From positions 55,618 to 119,617 of the forward strand of contig NZ_JADPKS010000038.1 in assembly GCF_023074175.1 (NCBI RefSeq): a stretch of 64,000 bases of DNA, read 5' to 3'. This document shows, piece by piece, positions 44,942 through 53,579 of this stretch; position 1 is the stretch's first letter; each line of letters opens with the position of its first letter. A model generated the notes under the pieces. The model ran no database searches. It worked only from the letters and a program-made list of their open reading frames with translations, and was not told the DNA's origin. Both the position numbers and the translations under genes were made by a program. The DNA comes from Bradyrhizobium sp. 139. GTDB lineage: Bacteria; Pseudomonadota; Alphaproteobacteria; Rhizobiales; Xanthobacteraceae.

Positions 44942-44958
44942 CTTCAGCTGCGCTTAAG
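44942..44958. promoter_or_regulatory. CTTCAG-N5-CTTAAG box upstream of doxX
   Basis: An imperfect first half (CTTCAG) and a perfect second half CTTAAG at 11-bp spacing, ending 49 bases before the doxX start at 45008. Confidence 0.55.
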
Positions 44959-45007
44959 GTGCGCTGTCCCTCTGGAGGTCATCGCAACCCTCCATAGGAC
45001 CGTCCTC

Positions 45008-45520
45008 ATGCGCATTCTTACGCAACTCATGGAACCACTTCGCGAGTGGGCACCGCTGCCTCTCCGGCTGATCGTCGGTTACGGCTTCATGGCTCACGGC
45101 TTCGCCAAATTGACGCGAGGGCCGGACACGTTCGCCGTCGTCCTGCATACGCTTGGCGTCCCCATGCCAGAGGTCGCCGCGTGGGCGACAACAGCCGTTG
45201 AGATATTGGGCGGCGCGTCGGTCTTCACCGGCTTCCTTATTCCGATCGCCAGCATCCCGTTGGCTGTGGTGGTGCTGACGGCACTTTTTACCGTCCATCT
45301 TCCCTACGGATTCTTTTCGGTGAAGCTGGCGCAAGTGACCGAAACAGGCACCAAGTTTGGGCCCGTCGGCTATGAAATTCTGGTCTTGTACCTCGGCGGG
45401 CTGGCTACCCTGGCCATCGGCGGCACCGGCCGGCTGTCTCTCGATCGCTGGATCGAGAATGCGCGCGTTCGAAACATGCAGCTGTCACCAGGGAGCGGGG
45501 TAAGCCCCCGCACTTTGTAA
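45008..45520 (+). CDS. DoxX-family membrane protein, copy 1
   Basis: The ATG at 45008 (MRILTQLMEPLREW) is chosen; the longer frame has no start signal. About 170 residues with four TM helices: PLRLIVGYGFMAHGFAKL, then WATTAVEILGGASVFTGFLI, and PLAVVVLTALFTVHLPYGFF. DoxX proteins are linked to redox at the membrane (with thiosulfate:quinone oxidoreductase, and with SodA/SseA in mycobacteria). It lies behind a box of the CTTAAG type. A second, closely similar copy lies at 46625-47182. Confidence 0.85.
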   Translation: MRILTQLMEPLREWAPLPLRLIVGYGFMAHGFAKLTRGPDTFAVVLHTLGVPMPEVAAWATTAVEILGGASVFTGFLIPIASIPLAVVVLTALFTVHLPYGFFSVKLAQVTETGTKFGPVGYEILVLYLGGLATLAIGGTGRLSLDRWIENARVRNMQLSPGSGVSPRTL

Positions 45521-45581
45521 CAAAGCTCGGCGCGTTGCGAATAAGAAGGTGAGGCCTTCGCGTTCAGACGAATGAGCAAGA

Positions 45582-45603
45582 AGCGGCGCGCATTTGCGCC
45601 GCT
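45582..45603 (+). terminator. Hairpin after doxX copy 1
   Basis: AGCGGCGC / GCGCCGCT, a perfect 8-bp stem with a 6-base loop, about 60 bases beyond the doxX stop and just before the nrsF start. Confidence 0.5.
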
Positions 45604-45623
45604 AAACAAGGGAAAACCTCGCC

Positions 45624-46259
45624 GTGACAACCGAGGAGCTCATCAGGGGACTTGCCGCCGATCGCATGATCGAGCCTCGCGCCGGCTGGTTCCTGACGGC
45701 TGCATTGCTCCTCGGCACGTCCCTTGTCGCTGTGATATTTTTTTCCGCTATCGGGTTTCGACAGGATATCGCATGGGCGCTGGGAACCGTGCGGTTTCTG
45801 TTCAAATTCGCCGTCGTCATTCCTCTGGCGGGGCTGGCGACGGCCGCGGTATTTCGCAATACCGCGCCTTTACCCTCCCCGAGGTGGCAGGCGCGGCTTC
45901 TGCTTCTTCCGGCGATTTTACTCATCTTCGGCGTTGTCGCAGAACTGATCGTCGTGCCGAGCTCGGACTGGTTGATCAAAGCGATCGGGTCCAATTCGAT
46001 GAATTGCATGACGATCATTCCGACCCTTGGGGCCGGCCCCTTGGCACTGTTTATCGCGGCCTTGAGGCGTGGCGCTCCTTCCAATGCCGGCGTCTGTGGC
46101 GCGCTTGCCGGCCTTGCCGCAAGCGCGATTGCGGCCACGTTCTACGCCACCAATTGCTTCGACGACAGCCCGCTGTTCGTCATCACCTGGTATCCGCTGG
46201 CGGCGAGCATTCTGGTATTGTCCGGCTACTTAGCGGGCTTGCGTTTCCTTCGCTGGTAG
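45624..46259 (+). CDS. nrsF: NrsF-family (DUF1109) anti-sigma factor
   Basis: 211 residues from GTG, six TM helices. The two conserved cysteines are seen: Cys128 in NSMNCMTIIPTLG and Cys178 in YATNCFDDSPLFVITWY. In Caulobacter, NrsF holds the ECF sigma factor SigF at the membrane, and its two cysteines are needed to sense chromium or cadmium. No sigma gene is adjacent here; the ECF16-like sigma at 58551-59114 is the only candidate in the window. Placing it among Dsb and DoxX genes fits a thiol/metal-stress signal. Confidence 0.87.
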   Translation: MTTEELIRGLAADRMIEPRAGWFLTAALLLGTSLVAVIFFSAIGFRQDIAWALGTVRFLFKFAVVIPLAGLATAAVFRNTAPLPSPRWQARLLLLPAILLIFGVVAELIVVPSSDWLIKAIGSNSMNCMTIIPTLGAGPLALFIAALRRGAPSNAGVCGALAGLAASAIAATFYATNCFDDSPLFVITWYPLAASILVLSGYLAGLRFLRW

Positions 46260-46624
46260 GTGGTTTACTGCTTCGAGGCGTTGCGGCTCGCCGCAATCCC
46301 GATTGTGGTTCGTGCTTGATCTGCGCAACCCGTTTGGCGCTTTGCCCCCAAGGACGGCATTGTTCCCTCACACCGTGCCATGGACGATCCTATGTCGGCG
46401 GTGCGCTGTTAAAAAATGATCGCTTCGACCTAGAGATCTTCCTGCTTCCTCTGGACGGCAATCGATTGGGCTGAACTGACTCACCGCGTTTTGAAACACG
46501 AACGGCCCTCGAATCACACTCTCGACGTCTGGCTTGAATAGCTTCGCGTTGATCGCGCAGACTCTCTCCGAGAAACGCTGAGAGACGAGTCGGCGGTCAA
46601 CCTTCATCACAAAGTGAGCTATGC
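46260..46624. other. Intergenic stretch upstream of doxX copy 2
   Basis: No gene is supported and no CTTAAG pair is found. A small GCGGC-type hairpin follows nrsF. Short protein-like pieces (such as RVLKHERPSNHTLDVWLE near 46485-46540) have no start. Confidence 0.3.
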
Positions 46625-47182
46625 ATGACCAGACTAAAACTCCCGTATCTCAAGACCAACGCCAATCACAGCATTCTCGAGTTGATCGCAAAAGGACAAG
46701 CGTTCATCTCGCTGTCCGTTGCGCGTTGGGCTCCGGTCCCCCTTCGCCTTATCGTCGGATACGGTTTCGCGGAACACGGTTTTGCCAAGCTCTTGCGAGG
46801 CCCTGATAATTTCACGGGGATCCTGCACGCGATGGGCTTGCCGGCGGCCAAGACACTTGCGTTGCTTACGATCTGGACGGAGATCATTGGAGGCGCGTGT
46901 GTTGCGATCGGCGCGCTCGTGCCTTTGGTGAGCATTCCGATGGTCATCGTGCTGCTGGTCGCAATCTTCACCGTGCATCTTCAATACGGCTTTTCTTCCA
47001 TCAAGTTGCAGGCTATCGACGCGACGGGCGCGCGTTTTGGCCAGCCCGGCTATGAGACGGACCTGCTTTACCTTGCTTGCTTGATCGCGCTTGTAGTGGG
47101 CGGAAGCGGACCGCTCTCAGTTGACCGGTGGCTGGCGCGCAGAGTGAGACGACGCGCCCACCATGGCGGTCGAGCCGACTAA
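46625..47182 (+). CDS. DoxX-family membrane protein, copy 2
   Basis: 185 residues with a 30-residue cytoplasmic leader and four TM helices (PLRLIVGYGFAEHGFAKLLR, LTIWTEIIGGACVAIGALVP, MVIVLLVAIFTVHLQYGFSS). It is clearly a paralogue of copy 1, differing mainly at the ends. Its product would be an inner-membrane redox-associated protein. It is convergent with the stand-alone nDsbD gene, with a strong hairpin between. Confidence 0.85.
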   Translation: MTRLKLPYLKTNANHSILELIAKGQAFISLSVARWAPVPLRLIVGYGFAEHGFAKLLRGPDNFTGILHAMGLPAAKTLALLTIWTEIIGGACVAIGALVPLVSIPMVIVLLVAIFTVHLQYGFSSIKLQAIDATGARFGQPGYETDLLYLACLIALVVGGSGPLSVDRWLARRVRRRAHHGGRAD

Positions 47183-47205
47183 ACCAGCGAAGGGAGCGGG
47201 GCATC

Positions 47206-47238
47206 GCTGCCTCCGCGGTTTAGGGACGCGGAGGCAGC
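47206..47238. terminator. Bidirectional terminator hairpin
   Basis: GCTGCCTCCGCG / CGCGGAGGCAGC, a perfect 12-bp stem around a 9-base loop, between the convergent doxX copy 2 and the nDsbD-like gene. Confidence 0.65.
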
Positions 47239-47292
47239 GCATCGGCTCGATTGGCATTTCCAAAGCAGAAGAACAGCGCCTGCAGCGTCTTT

Positions 47293-47795
47293 CTATTCCT
47301 GCGAGCGGCGCGGAGAATCAACCAGGGAATTGGTGGCGTCGACGTAGCTTTCGCTTGGCCGCGCGCTGATCGACAATGATGATAGGTCGATTGCTTTACG
47401 AATAGGCGGATAGCAGAACGTGTCCTGGCCGCAGCCTTTGTACGTGACAATCAACAGCCCCTCTGTGGCAGTTGTTCACCCACCGTGTCGGCCATGGCGA
47501 TGCTTCGATACACCTCGCGCATACCCGAGACGCGATATGGCCCGAAGCCTTCGAATTGTCCTTTCGGCGTCGCCAGCCTGACCATGCGCCCGTCAAGCGT
47601 CGCGCTGATCTTGTCGCGATACAGGTAGTAGCCGGGTGCAATCGTCCAAGTCAGTTCGAGTCCGACTTCTTCCTCGTCCCGCTGGACGCTCATCACGAAA
47701 GCCTCGTCCGGCTGGCGCGGCAGGAACGCGGCGCCCGCGCCCATCGCGATGGGCGACGCTGCCAAGACCAACGCGAAGGCCTTTCCATAGGACAT
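47293..47795 (-). pseudogene. Stand-alone DsbD N-terminal domain with one frameshift
   Basis: The start at 47795 (MSYGKAFALVLAASPIAMGA) has GGAG upstream. The exported domain reads LTWTIAPGYYLYRDKISATL, as in nDsbD. After EQLPQ one extra base gives an early stop at 47451; the next frame restores GLLIVTYKGCGQDTFCYPP with both redox cysteines and ends at 47293. There is no membrane or thioredoxin domain, so intact it would be a free periplasmic electron carrier of about 165 residues. A CTTGAG-N5-CTTAAG box lies 44 bases upstream. Confidence 0.75.
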
Positions 47796-47839
47796 CGGAT
47801 CGCACTCCAGTTTCATGAGGCCGTCTATCGATGTCCTGG

Positions 47840-47856
47840 CTTGAGGCAGCCTTAAG
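47840..47856. promoter_or_regulatory. CTTGAG-N5-CTTAAG box upstream of the nDsbD-like gene
   Basis: Half sites CTTGAG (47840-47845) and CTTAAG (47851-47856) at 11-bp spacing, 44 bases before the start at 47795. Confidence 0.6.
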
Positions 47857-47954
47857 CGCCGGCCCGTCGATCGCCAACGTCAGAGGGCTGAAACCATCCC
47901 GGTCGCCGGAAAACATGCCCCGCGATCGAGACCGTGTATCAGCTGGAAGTCCGC

Positions 47955-48833
47955 CTAATGCGCTATTGCGCGCCAGGCATGCTCGACCCATCCGGCGACG
48001 GCGAAATGGCCACCGGCGTGAAGGCAGAGCTCCAGAAGTCCGCCGTCGGCTTGCCGAGCCGACCGCTCGCACGTCAAATGAAGGTCTTCGCTTCCTTTCA
48101 GGCGCACCGGCTCTGAAGCGTGGAGGATCCGGGGACCCCCTAAGATCGCAAAGCTATCACAGACGCTGTCTTGCCGGATGCCTGGCGCAACTTCCCTTCC
48201 CCCGAGCGGTACCGTCGTGTCAGCTAATCCATGCAGATGGAAAAGCACCGGAAGAGGCGCCGCGCATCGATCCGGTGCAGGCTGCCAGAAGGCACCGGAC
48301 ATCGGCGCGAACGCCGCAAACATGCGAGGGTCTCGGCAAGCCAAATACCAAATCATGGACGCGCCTTGCGAAAAGCCGACGCCCAGCAGGCGCTGGCGGT
48401 CGATGGGAAAGCGCCTCACGATGTCGTCGACAACCGCATTCGCGTAGGCAAAATCGTCGCGGTGATGCGTTGGGGACGAGGGAAACGACCAGGTTTTCTC
48501 TTCACCGTTGAGTGCAACGAGCACTATTCTGAGGCGCTCCGTGGTGGCCGCCAAGGACGCATCGGCCATGACGTCTTCGGCGCTCTGCTGCCATCCATGA
48601 AAGTAGACGACAGCTCCAAGCGGCCGGCCGGCAGGCGGGTTGCTTGGGAGCCGAATTCGGTAGCTGCCTTCAGGTATGAGGCAATCGGACGTTGGGCCAC
48701 ATCCGAAGCTCGCCCTCCATGGAAGTGATGCGAGGAGGAGCATCAGGAGCGCAAAGATACGGGGCCGCGTTCTCCCTGACCGGCGCGCAACATAGGCGCC
48801 TTTCACGCGAGCGAACAATAATCGCCGGTTCAT
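47955..48833 (-). CDS. LpqC/PHB-type secreted esterase
   Basis: About 292 residues from the ATG at 48833; an in-frame TTG at 48938 is possible. A signal sequence (RIFALLMLLLASLPWRASFG) precedes CGPTSDCLIPEGSYRIRLP. The alpha/beta-hydrolase core has AVVYFHGWQQSAEDVMAD, the nucleophile elbow LLGVGFSQGASMIWY, LPVLFHLHGLADTTVPLGGR and the catalytic His in HAGGHFAVAGW. It probably hydrolyses a polyester or phenolic ester in the periplasm. Five Cys in the mature part suggest disulfides, which fits the Dsb setting. It follows the DoxX-like gene by about 130 bases. Confidence 0.78.
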   Translation of the reverse strand: MNRRLLFARVKGAYVARRSGRTRPRIFALLMLLLASLPWRASFGCGPTSDCLIPEGSYRIRLPSNPPAGRPLGAVVYFHGWQQSAEDVMADASLAATTERLRIVLVALNGEEKTWSFPSSPTHHRDDFAYANAVVDDIVRRFPIDRQRLLGVGFSQGASMIWYLACRDPRMFAAFAPMSGAFWQPAPDRCAAPLPVLFHLHGLADTTVPLGGREVAPGIRQDSVCDSFAILGGPRILHASEPVRLKGSEDLHLTCERSARQADGGLLELCLHAGGHFAVAGWVEHAWRAIAH

Positions 48834-48959
48834 TGGATGCGAGACAAGGCGGCATGTTCGCATGCTTGTTAGCCCGGAACTCAGGGGCGCGACGTCCATT
48901 GGATCGGCCGCAGCGTGGGTCATGCCATCACTTTGCAACCCTGTGACATTCGGTCTCGG

Positions 48960-49550
48960 TCAAGCCGGAAGCGGGATTCCGATTGAGCGCGCCAAGGCGG
49001 TGATCTGCTGCCATTGCCACCAAACGATGATTACTGCGCAGGTCCAGACCGAGCACGCTTGCTTGAACAGGACGCCGCCATCGCCGTAGGGATCAACTCC
49101 CAGCGGCGTCACGAGGTGGAAAAAGATCGCCCCGGTCATGAGCAGCAACGCCCCGACTGCGCCCAATCCCTGAAGCGCGGGCGTCAGGATGAGCACCGAT
49201 GCCAAAATCTCGCAGAGACCGACGCCGATGCGCATGACGGCCTCGTGGACCGGAAAGCCAAGCCAGTCGGTCAGTGTTACGAAGAGCTGCACACTGCCTT
49301 CATCCCCGAAAAGCTTATACTGTTCATACCAGAGGAAAATGAAGGCGACGTAGGCGGCTCCGATCCAACGGATTCCGACGGTCAAGGGCAGCGTGCGGGA
49401 TTTGGACGACAAAACCGCGACAAGAAGGATGAGAGGCAGCAAAATTCCCGCGATACCAAACTGGCTAATCGCCGGATTGCCGGTTGCAACAGCCGCGCCA
49501 ATAAGAAACGTTCCCAGGATGTCTCGTTCGCTGTTTGGATCGCCAATCAT
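48960..49550 (-). CDS. DoxX-like integral membrane protein
   Basis: About 196 residues from the ATG at 49550, which follows AGGGGAA. Several TM helices: GIAGILLPLILLVAVLSSKS, then WIGAAYVAFIFLWYEQYKLF, then MRIGVGLCEILASVLILTPA and AVGALLLMTGAIFFHLVTPL. The order and the F-G-D/E-x-x-S loop resemble DoxX/MauE-like proteins that work with periplasmic redox chemistry. A perfect CTTAAG pair lies 61 bases upstream. Confidence 0.72.
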   Translation of the reverse strand: MIGDPNSERDILGTFLIGAAVATGNPAISQFGIAGILLPLILLVAVLSSKSRTLPLTVGIRWIGAAYVAFIFLWYEQYKLFGDEGSVQLFVTLTDWLGFPVHEAVMRIGVGLCEILASVLILTPALQGLGAVGALLLMTGAIFFHLVTPLGVDPYGDGGVLFKQACSVWTCAVIIVWWQWQQITALARSIGIPLPA

Positions 49551-49611
49551 CGAATTCCCCTGGTTCAACCGCAAATTACCCGTCGAAGGTCGCAGGACCT
49601 GGGCCTGCGAC

Positions 49612-49628
49612 CTTAAGGCATCCTTAAG
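49612..49628. promoter_or_regulatory. CTTAAG-N5-CTTAAG box upstream of the DoxX-like gene
   Basis: Two perfect half sites at 11-bp spacing (49612-49617 and 49623-49628), 61 bases before the start at 49550 (minus strand). Confidence 0.7.
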
Positions 49629-49698
49629 GCGGGGACGTCGTTCAGCGTCCTCACAGCGTCGTTTTGATGCTTTACTGGCGCTTTCCGCGTGTTCAGCC

Positions 49699-51087
49699 TC
49701 AGTGGAGCGTTGATTTGGTCGATGCCGCGGTGAGCGTCGAGAGAGCGCCCAGTCGAACCGAGCTTTGCTGAAGCTGGTTCAACCGTGTGAGGGCAAACCG
49801 GTTTTTTCCCATACGTGCCGCTAGCCGATGCGAAAGCAGGGTTGCGGCCTGTTCGTCGTCGCCACTGCGAATCAGGCTCTCGATGTACACCTGCTCGAAC
49901 AAGTCACGTTGGGCGTTGCTGCCACCGATGTCGCTCATGGTCGACCGCGCAGCGGAGAGCCATTTCGCGGCTGCAACATAATCTCCGTTCTGGAAGGAAA
50001 GGAGCCCGCACGCGACTGTGCCACCGCACCTGGCCGCGACGCGCCGTTCGTCGCTTGAGTTGGCAAAAGAGTCGTCTACAACGCGGCGCGCGAGTTCGTC
50101 GGCGCTCTTAACCCTGCCGGCGCCGAGCAACGCCAACACATAGTGCACGTCAGCAAACACGAGACGGCCGTCATTCGCCCGGCGTTCAGCGCGATTGGCG
50201 ATGTCCTCCCAGCGACTTCCGACGTCAATTCCCTCATACTCCAGGCGGGCAAGCAGGGAGGCGCAGCTTGCGATGTCCCGGTAATCGTCGGAGCAGTCAG
50301 TCGCCATGCTTTCATCGTATAGAGCCGTTGCCTCGGCAAACTGACCGGCCTCCATGTTGAACAAGGCGTGATGCCATGTCAGGTGGAGGCTGAAATTGTT
50401 CGCGTGCGCCCAATTCCGCCGATCCGCAAGCCACGCCATGCCCTCTTCGGCACGCCCGGTCATTTCGAGCACATGCGCGACCGCGTGCCGGCCCCAGACG
50501 TCTCGTGGCGCGAGATCGACGGCTAACCGCCCGGCGCACTCGGCCTCGGCGTAAAGATGCCGCTCCTCGAGCGCAAAAGCCAGGCAGCCTTGCGCATATC
50601 CGGCGTAGGGGTGATGCCGGCCGAAGGCTGGAACGACCTTATTCAGCACCAGGAGCATCTGCGCCTGGTCGCCGAGCGCAAACCGCAGCGTGTGTGCCAG
50701 CTTGATGGCCAGCATATCGCAGGGACAATCCGTCAGTATTTGCTCCAAGATTGCAGCCGATCTCCGCGGCGCGTCGAGAATCCACTGCTCGAGGGCCTGA
50801 AGGTACAGGTTTTCGCGCGCGCTGATGCTGCGCTCCGACTGCGCGCGCCAGGCTTCATCCATGCATACGACCGCAGCAGGAACGAGATCGGCACGCGCCA
50901 GAGACAGAAGCAACAAGCCGTTCACGGCATGCGCAAGCGCAAATTCCGGATCCAGAACGAGAACGCGCGCGATCCGTTCGGCTGCCGACGCATCATGAGA
51001 CACAATCGCTTCAACAGTCTCATTCCATGCTTCCCGCACTTCGTCACGTGTAACCGAGACAGCGTTTCCAGATAGGTCATTATACAT
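49699..51087 (-). CDS. TTC38-family tetratricopeptide protein
   Basis: 462 residues of helical repeats. Diagnostic segments are FALAHAVNGLLLLSLARADL, YAGYAQGCLAFALEERHLYA, GRHAVAHVLEMTGRAEEGMA and FSLHLTWHHALFNMEAGQFA, typical of the TTC38 family. There is no signal peptide, so it is cytoplasmic and likely a scaffold. It starts 40 bases after the OpgC-like gene and probably shares its promoter and CTTAAG box. Its role in this family is not established. Confidence 0.82.
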   Translation of the reverse strand: MYNDLSGNAVSVTRDEVREAWNETVEAIVSHDASAAERIARVLVLDPEFALAHAVNGLLLLSLARADLVPAAVVCMDEAWRAQSERSISARENLYLQALEQWILDAPRRSAAILEQILTDCPCDMLAIKLAHTLRFALGDQAQMLLVLNKVVPAFGRHHPYAGYAQGCLAFALEERHLYAEAECAGRLAVDLAPRDVWGRHAVAHVLEMTGRAEEGMAWLADRRNWAHANNFSLHLTWHHALFNMEAGQFAEATALYDESMATDCSDDYRDIASCASLLARLEYEGIDVGSRWEDIANRAERRANDGRLVFADVHYVLALLGAGRVKSADELARRVVDDSFANSSDERRVAARCGGTVACGLLSFQNGDYVAAAKWLSAARSTMSDIGGSNAQRDLFEQVYIESLIRSGDDEQAATLLSHRLAARMGKNRFALTRLNQLQQSSVRLGALSTLTAASTKSTLH

Positions 51088-51127
51088 CGCGCGTCATCCA
51101 GCAGAGAGTAGGAGAAGAACATCGGTT

Positions 51128-52390
51128 TTAATTGGCGCTGCGCATAAGCATGCACGTGGGGCAGTCGACGTGGAACGGGACCTCAAGTGCCCGCTGCAGC
51201 GAGACAGGCGCCTGCGTTGTCGCCTTCCAGGGCGATTGCATGAACCATCGAACTGTTCGGGCCACGGCATAAAGTGCGGCGAACGCAGCAATATTGATTG
51301 CGGCCACGGCGATCTCGGACCCTCCCGCAAGCTCGGCCAACGTCGCACCGAAACGCGCCAGCACGACGCTGGCAAGAAACGTGGCGAGGGATTGCTGTCC
51401 GATCTGGCTGATCACCCGGCCCGCTCCTTGACCAAGCTTTGCCCTCCAAGGTTCGATGAGACTAACCACGAGATAGGCCAGAGCCAAGAAGTGTGCGATG
51501 CGGAGCGGATGAAGGTCGGTCTTCTCCTGGGGGCCGAAAAAGAGGTCACGCACGCCATTCAACTCGGGCCACCGTTCGAGGATGACCCAAAAAGACAAGG
51601 GGACGGAAGCGGCGACGAAGATCGCGCATGCTAGCATGAGCTTCGGCGCCGCAAGCCGCGGCACGGGCAGCCACTTCATTCGGATGGCGAACCCGATAAA
51701 AAAGAGCGCCTGCCACGCAAAGGGATTGAGAAACCATCCGCTCCCCGTCCAGGGATTACCGGGAAGGTTCAAGCCGGCTGACCAGACAGCCGCGTACAAT
51801 GACAAGCTGATCACGAACGGGGCGAGTGGGTGGAGGCGACGCGCTCCGATCATGACCGGCACCATGGCCAGGATCGCGATATACATTGGCAGGATATCGA
51901 GGAGATCGGGTTGCCAGGTCAGCGTGACGATCCCCAGAAGCGCCCGGCCCGGCTCCGTCAAAAGCGGGCCAAACTGGGCGCGTAGGATGTCGAGGCCAAA
52001 GATCGCGTCGGAAGCTGCGGCAAGCGTGATCAATGCGAGGACGAGGCATAACTCGGCCCAATAAACCTGCCAGATGCGATGGATAATGCGGGCTGTGCCG
52101 ATGGACATGCCGTGCCGCGCAAAGGTCCCGCCGAACGCGATTGCGCTAGCGAGGCCCGAGCAGAACACGAATAGCTCGGCGCCCGATGAGAACCCGAAAC
52201 GAGCCGGAATGAAGCCGTTCCAGCTGTTACCTGGCATATGGGCGATGAAGATGATGAACATCGTGATTCCACGGAAAAAGTCGAGACGCTCATCCCGGGC
52301 GCGCGCCGGCGTCGGTCCCGGCCTGACGTCAGCTATCGCTGGCGGTGACGTTACCGTTGTGGCGGCAAAACGAATTCTTCTGTCGGACAT
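51128..52390 (-). CDS. opgC: OpgC-like acyltransferase (periplasmic glucan succinylation)
   Basis: The start at 52390 (MSDRRIRFAATTV) has GGGAG upstream; the longer frame to 52492 would run through the CTTAAG box. About 420 residues with ten or so TM helices: RDERLDFFRGITMFIIFIAH, MPGNSW, SSGAELFVFCSGLASAIAFG, HRIWQVYWAELCLVLALITL, and QQSLATFLASVVLARFG. OpgC adds succinyl groups to osmoregulated periplasmic glucans, giving them negative charge. Control by a PmrA-type box fits envelope charge remodelling. Confidence 0.83.
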   Translation of the reverse strand: MSDRRIRFAATTVTSPPAIADVRPGPTPARARDERLDFFRGITMFIIFIAHMPGNSWNGFIPARFGFSSGAELFVFCSGLASAIAFGGTFARHGMSIGTARIIHRIWQVYWAELCLVLALITLAAASDAIFGLDILRAQFGPLLTEPGRALLGIVTLTWQPDLLDILPMYIAILAMVPVMIGARRLHPLAPFVISLSLYAAVWSAGLNLPGNPWTGSGWFLNPFAWQALFFIGFAIRMKWLPVPRLAAPKLMLACAIFVAASVPLSFWVILERWPELNGVRDLFFGPQEKTDLHPLRIAHFLALAYLVVSLIEPWRAKLGQGAGRVISQIGQQSLATFLASVVLARFGATLAELAGGSEIAVAAINIAAFAALYAVARTVRWFMQSPWKATTQAPVSLQRALEVPFHVDCPTCMLMRSAN

Positions 52391-52430
52391 CTCACGCTCC
52401 CTGCACGTGGGAGGCGTTTGCGGGCGCCAG

Positions 52431-52447
52431 CTTAAGGCAGGCTTAAG
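52431..52447. promoter_or_regulatory. CTTAAG-N5-CTTAAG box upstream of opgC
   Basis: Two perfect half sites at 11-bp spacing (52431-52436 and 52442-52447), 40 bases before the opgC start at 52390 (minus strand). Confidence 0.7.
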
Positions 52448-52646
52448 GCCCGGTTCCAAAGTCGCTTTGCGCCAAGCCGGACACGGCACCATCGCGAACG
52501 GACATTCTAAGCGTTATTTATCCGGAAAGCCGGCGAGCATGCCGGCCCCCTCTCAGATCTTCTCCAGGAAAGGACACAGGGCGCCTTGGGGCTGCAGAGG
52601 CGACGGTTCGCAACAATTCTGGTTCCGCCGGGCCCGAGGCGCGAGT

Positions 52647-53466
52647 TTACAGAGCGCCGATCAATTTTCCCATATGGTTGCCGAACAACCGAACGCTCGC
52701 AGATCGGGGAAGGATGTATTTGATCATGAACGCGGCAAAGGCATTTACCGCTCCGGGCACAATGAGATCTCTGCTGCCAAGAGCGTCAAGGCCAATTCGA
52801 GCAACTTCCTCGGGGTCCATCTGGGGACACTCGAGAAATCATAGCCCGCATTCTGCAATCCTTCGGTCTTCATTCCGCCGGGAGCGACAACGGTCACGTC
52901 GACCCCTGCGGCCTTCATCTCGATATGCAAAGCCATGCCCAACGATGTGATATAATTCTTTCCGGCCGCATAATTGGCCTGATAAGGGCATGCGGAAAAG
53001 CCGATCAGCGACGACACGAACAGAATTCCGCCTCGGCCCCGCTGCTTTAATCGCTTGCCAAAAAGATGGGACATTTCGAAGGGCCCAACCGTGTTCAAGC
53101 GAAAACTCGCCCGCTCGGTTTCGAAATCATTTTCAACAAAACGGCCCAGAACCAGGGAAGCCGCGTCATCACAACGAGCCCGATGTCAATCTCGCTTGTC
53201 TGTCTTGCGAATTCCTCGGCGGCACCCTCGCGTCCGAGATCCAGGACCACGGTCTTGACTGCAATGCCGTGGGCGTTGACGAGTGACGTTGCCAGGGCTT
53301 CCAGCTTCTCTTTTCGTCGCGCGACGAGAACGAGATTCATCCCGCGTTGGGCGATCTGTTTGGCAAACGCTTCGCCGAGACCGGCGGAGGCGCCGGTCAC
53401 GAGAGCATAGGAGCCGTATCGCTTCGCGAAATCGTCGTTCCTGAGATCTCTCTTGGATGCCTAAGC
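52647..53466 (-). pseudogene. Short-chain dehydrogenase with several frameshifts
   Basis: YGSYALVTGASAGLGEAFAK and MNLVLVARRKEKLEAL start the Rossmann fold. After LVVMT the frame drifts, and the next frame restores FVENDFETERASFRLNTVGP. LFVSSLIGFSACPYQANYAAGKNYIT carries the Ser and Y-x-x-x-K catalytic residues. A further shift near 52815 restores DPEEVARIGLDALGSRDLIV and ends NHMGKLIGAL at 52647. The start is also out of frame (ATG CTT near 53466). It is divergent from a TetR gene that has two operators between them, so it was probably that regulator's target. Confidence 0.78.
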
Positions 53467-53512
53467 ATGCCGGCCGCACCGACAAGGCGACCGCTCTGCT
53501 CTTGATAATTTC

Positions 53513-53528
53513 TGTACCGAACGATACA
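53513..53528. promoter_or_regulatory. TetR operator candidate 1
   Basis: TGTACCGAACGATACA, a 16-bp imperfect palindrome with TGTA...TACA arms, in the gap between the SDR pseudogene and the tetR gene. Confidence 0.55.
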
Positions 53529-53563
53529 ACTAGTTGAGCGAGACCATTACTGTCAAGGACTAA

Positions 53564-53579
53564 TGTATTGAAAGGTACA
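53564..53579. promoter_or_regulatory. TetR operator candidate 2, over the tetR start
   Basis: TGTATTGAAAGGTACA has the same TGTA...TACA arms as the site 51 bases upstream and covers the TTG start of the tetR gene, a position suited to autorepression. Confidence 0.5.
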
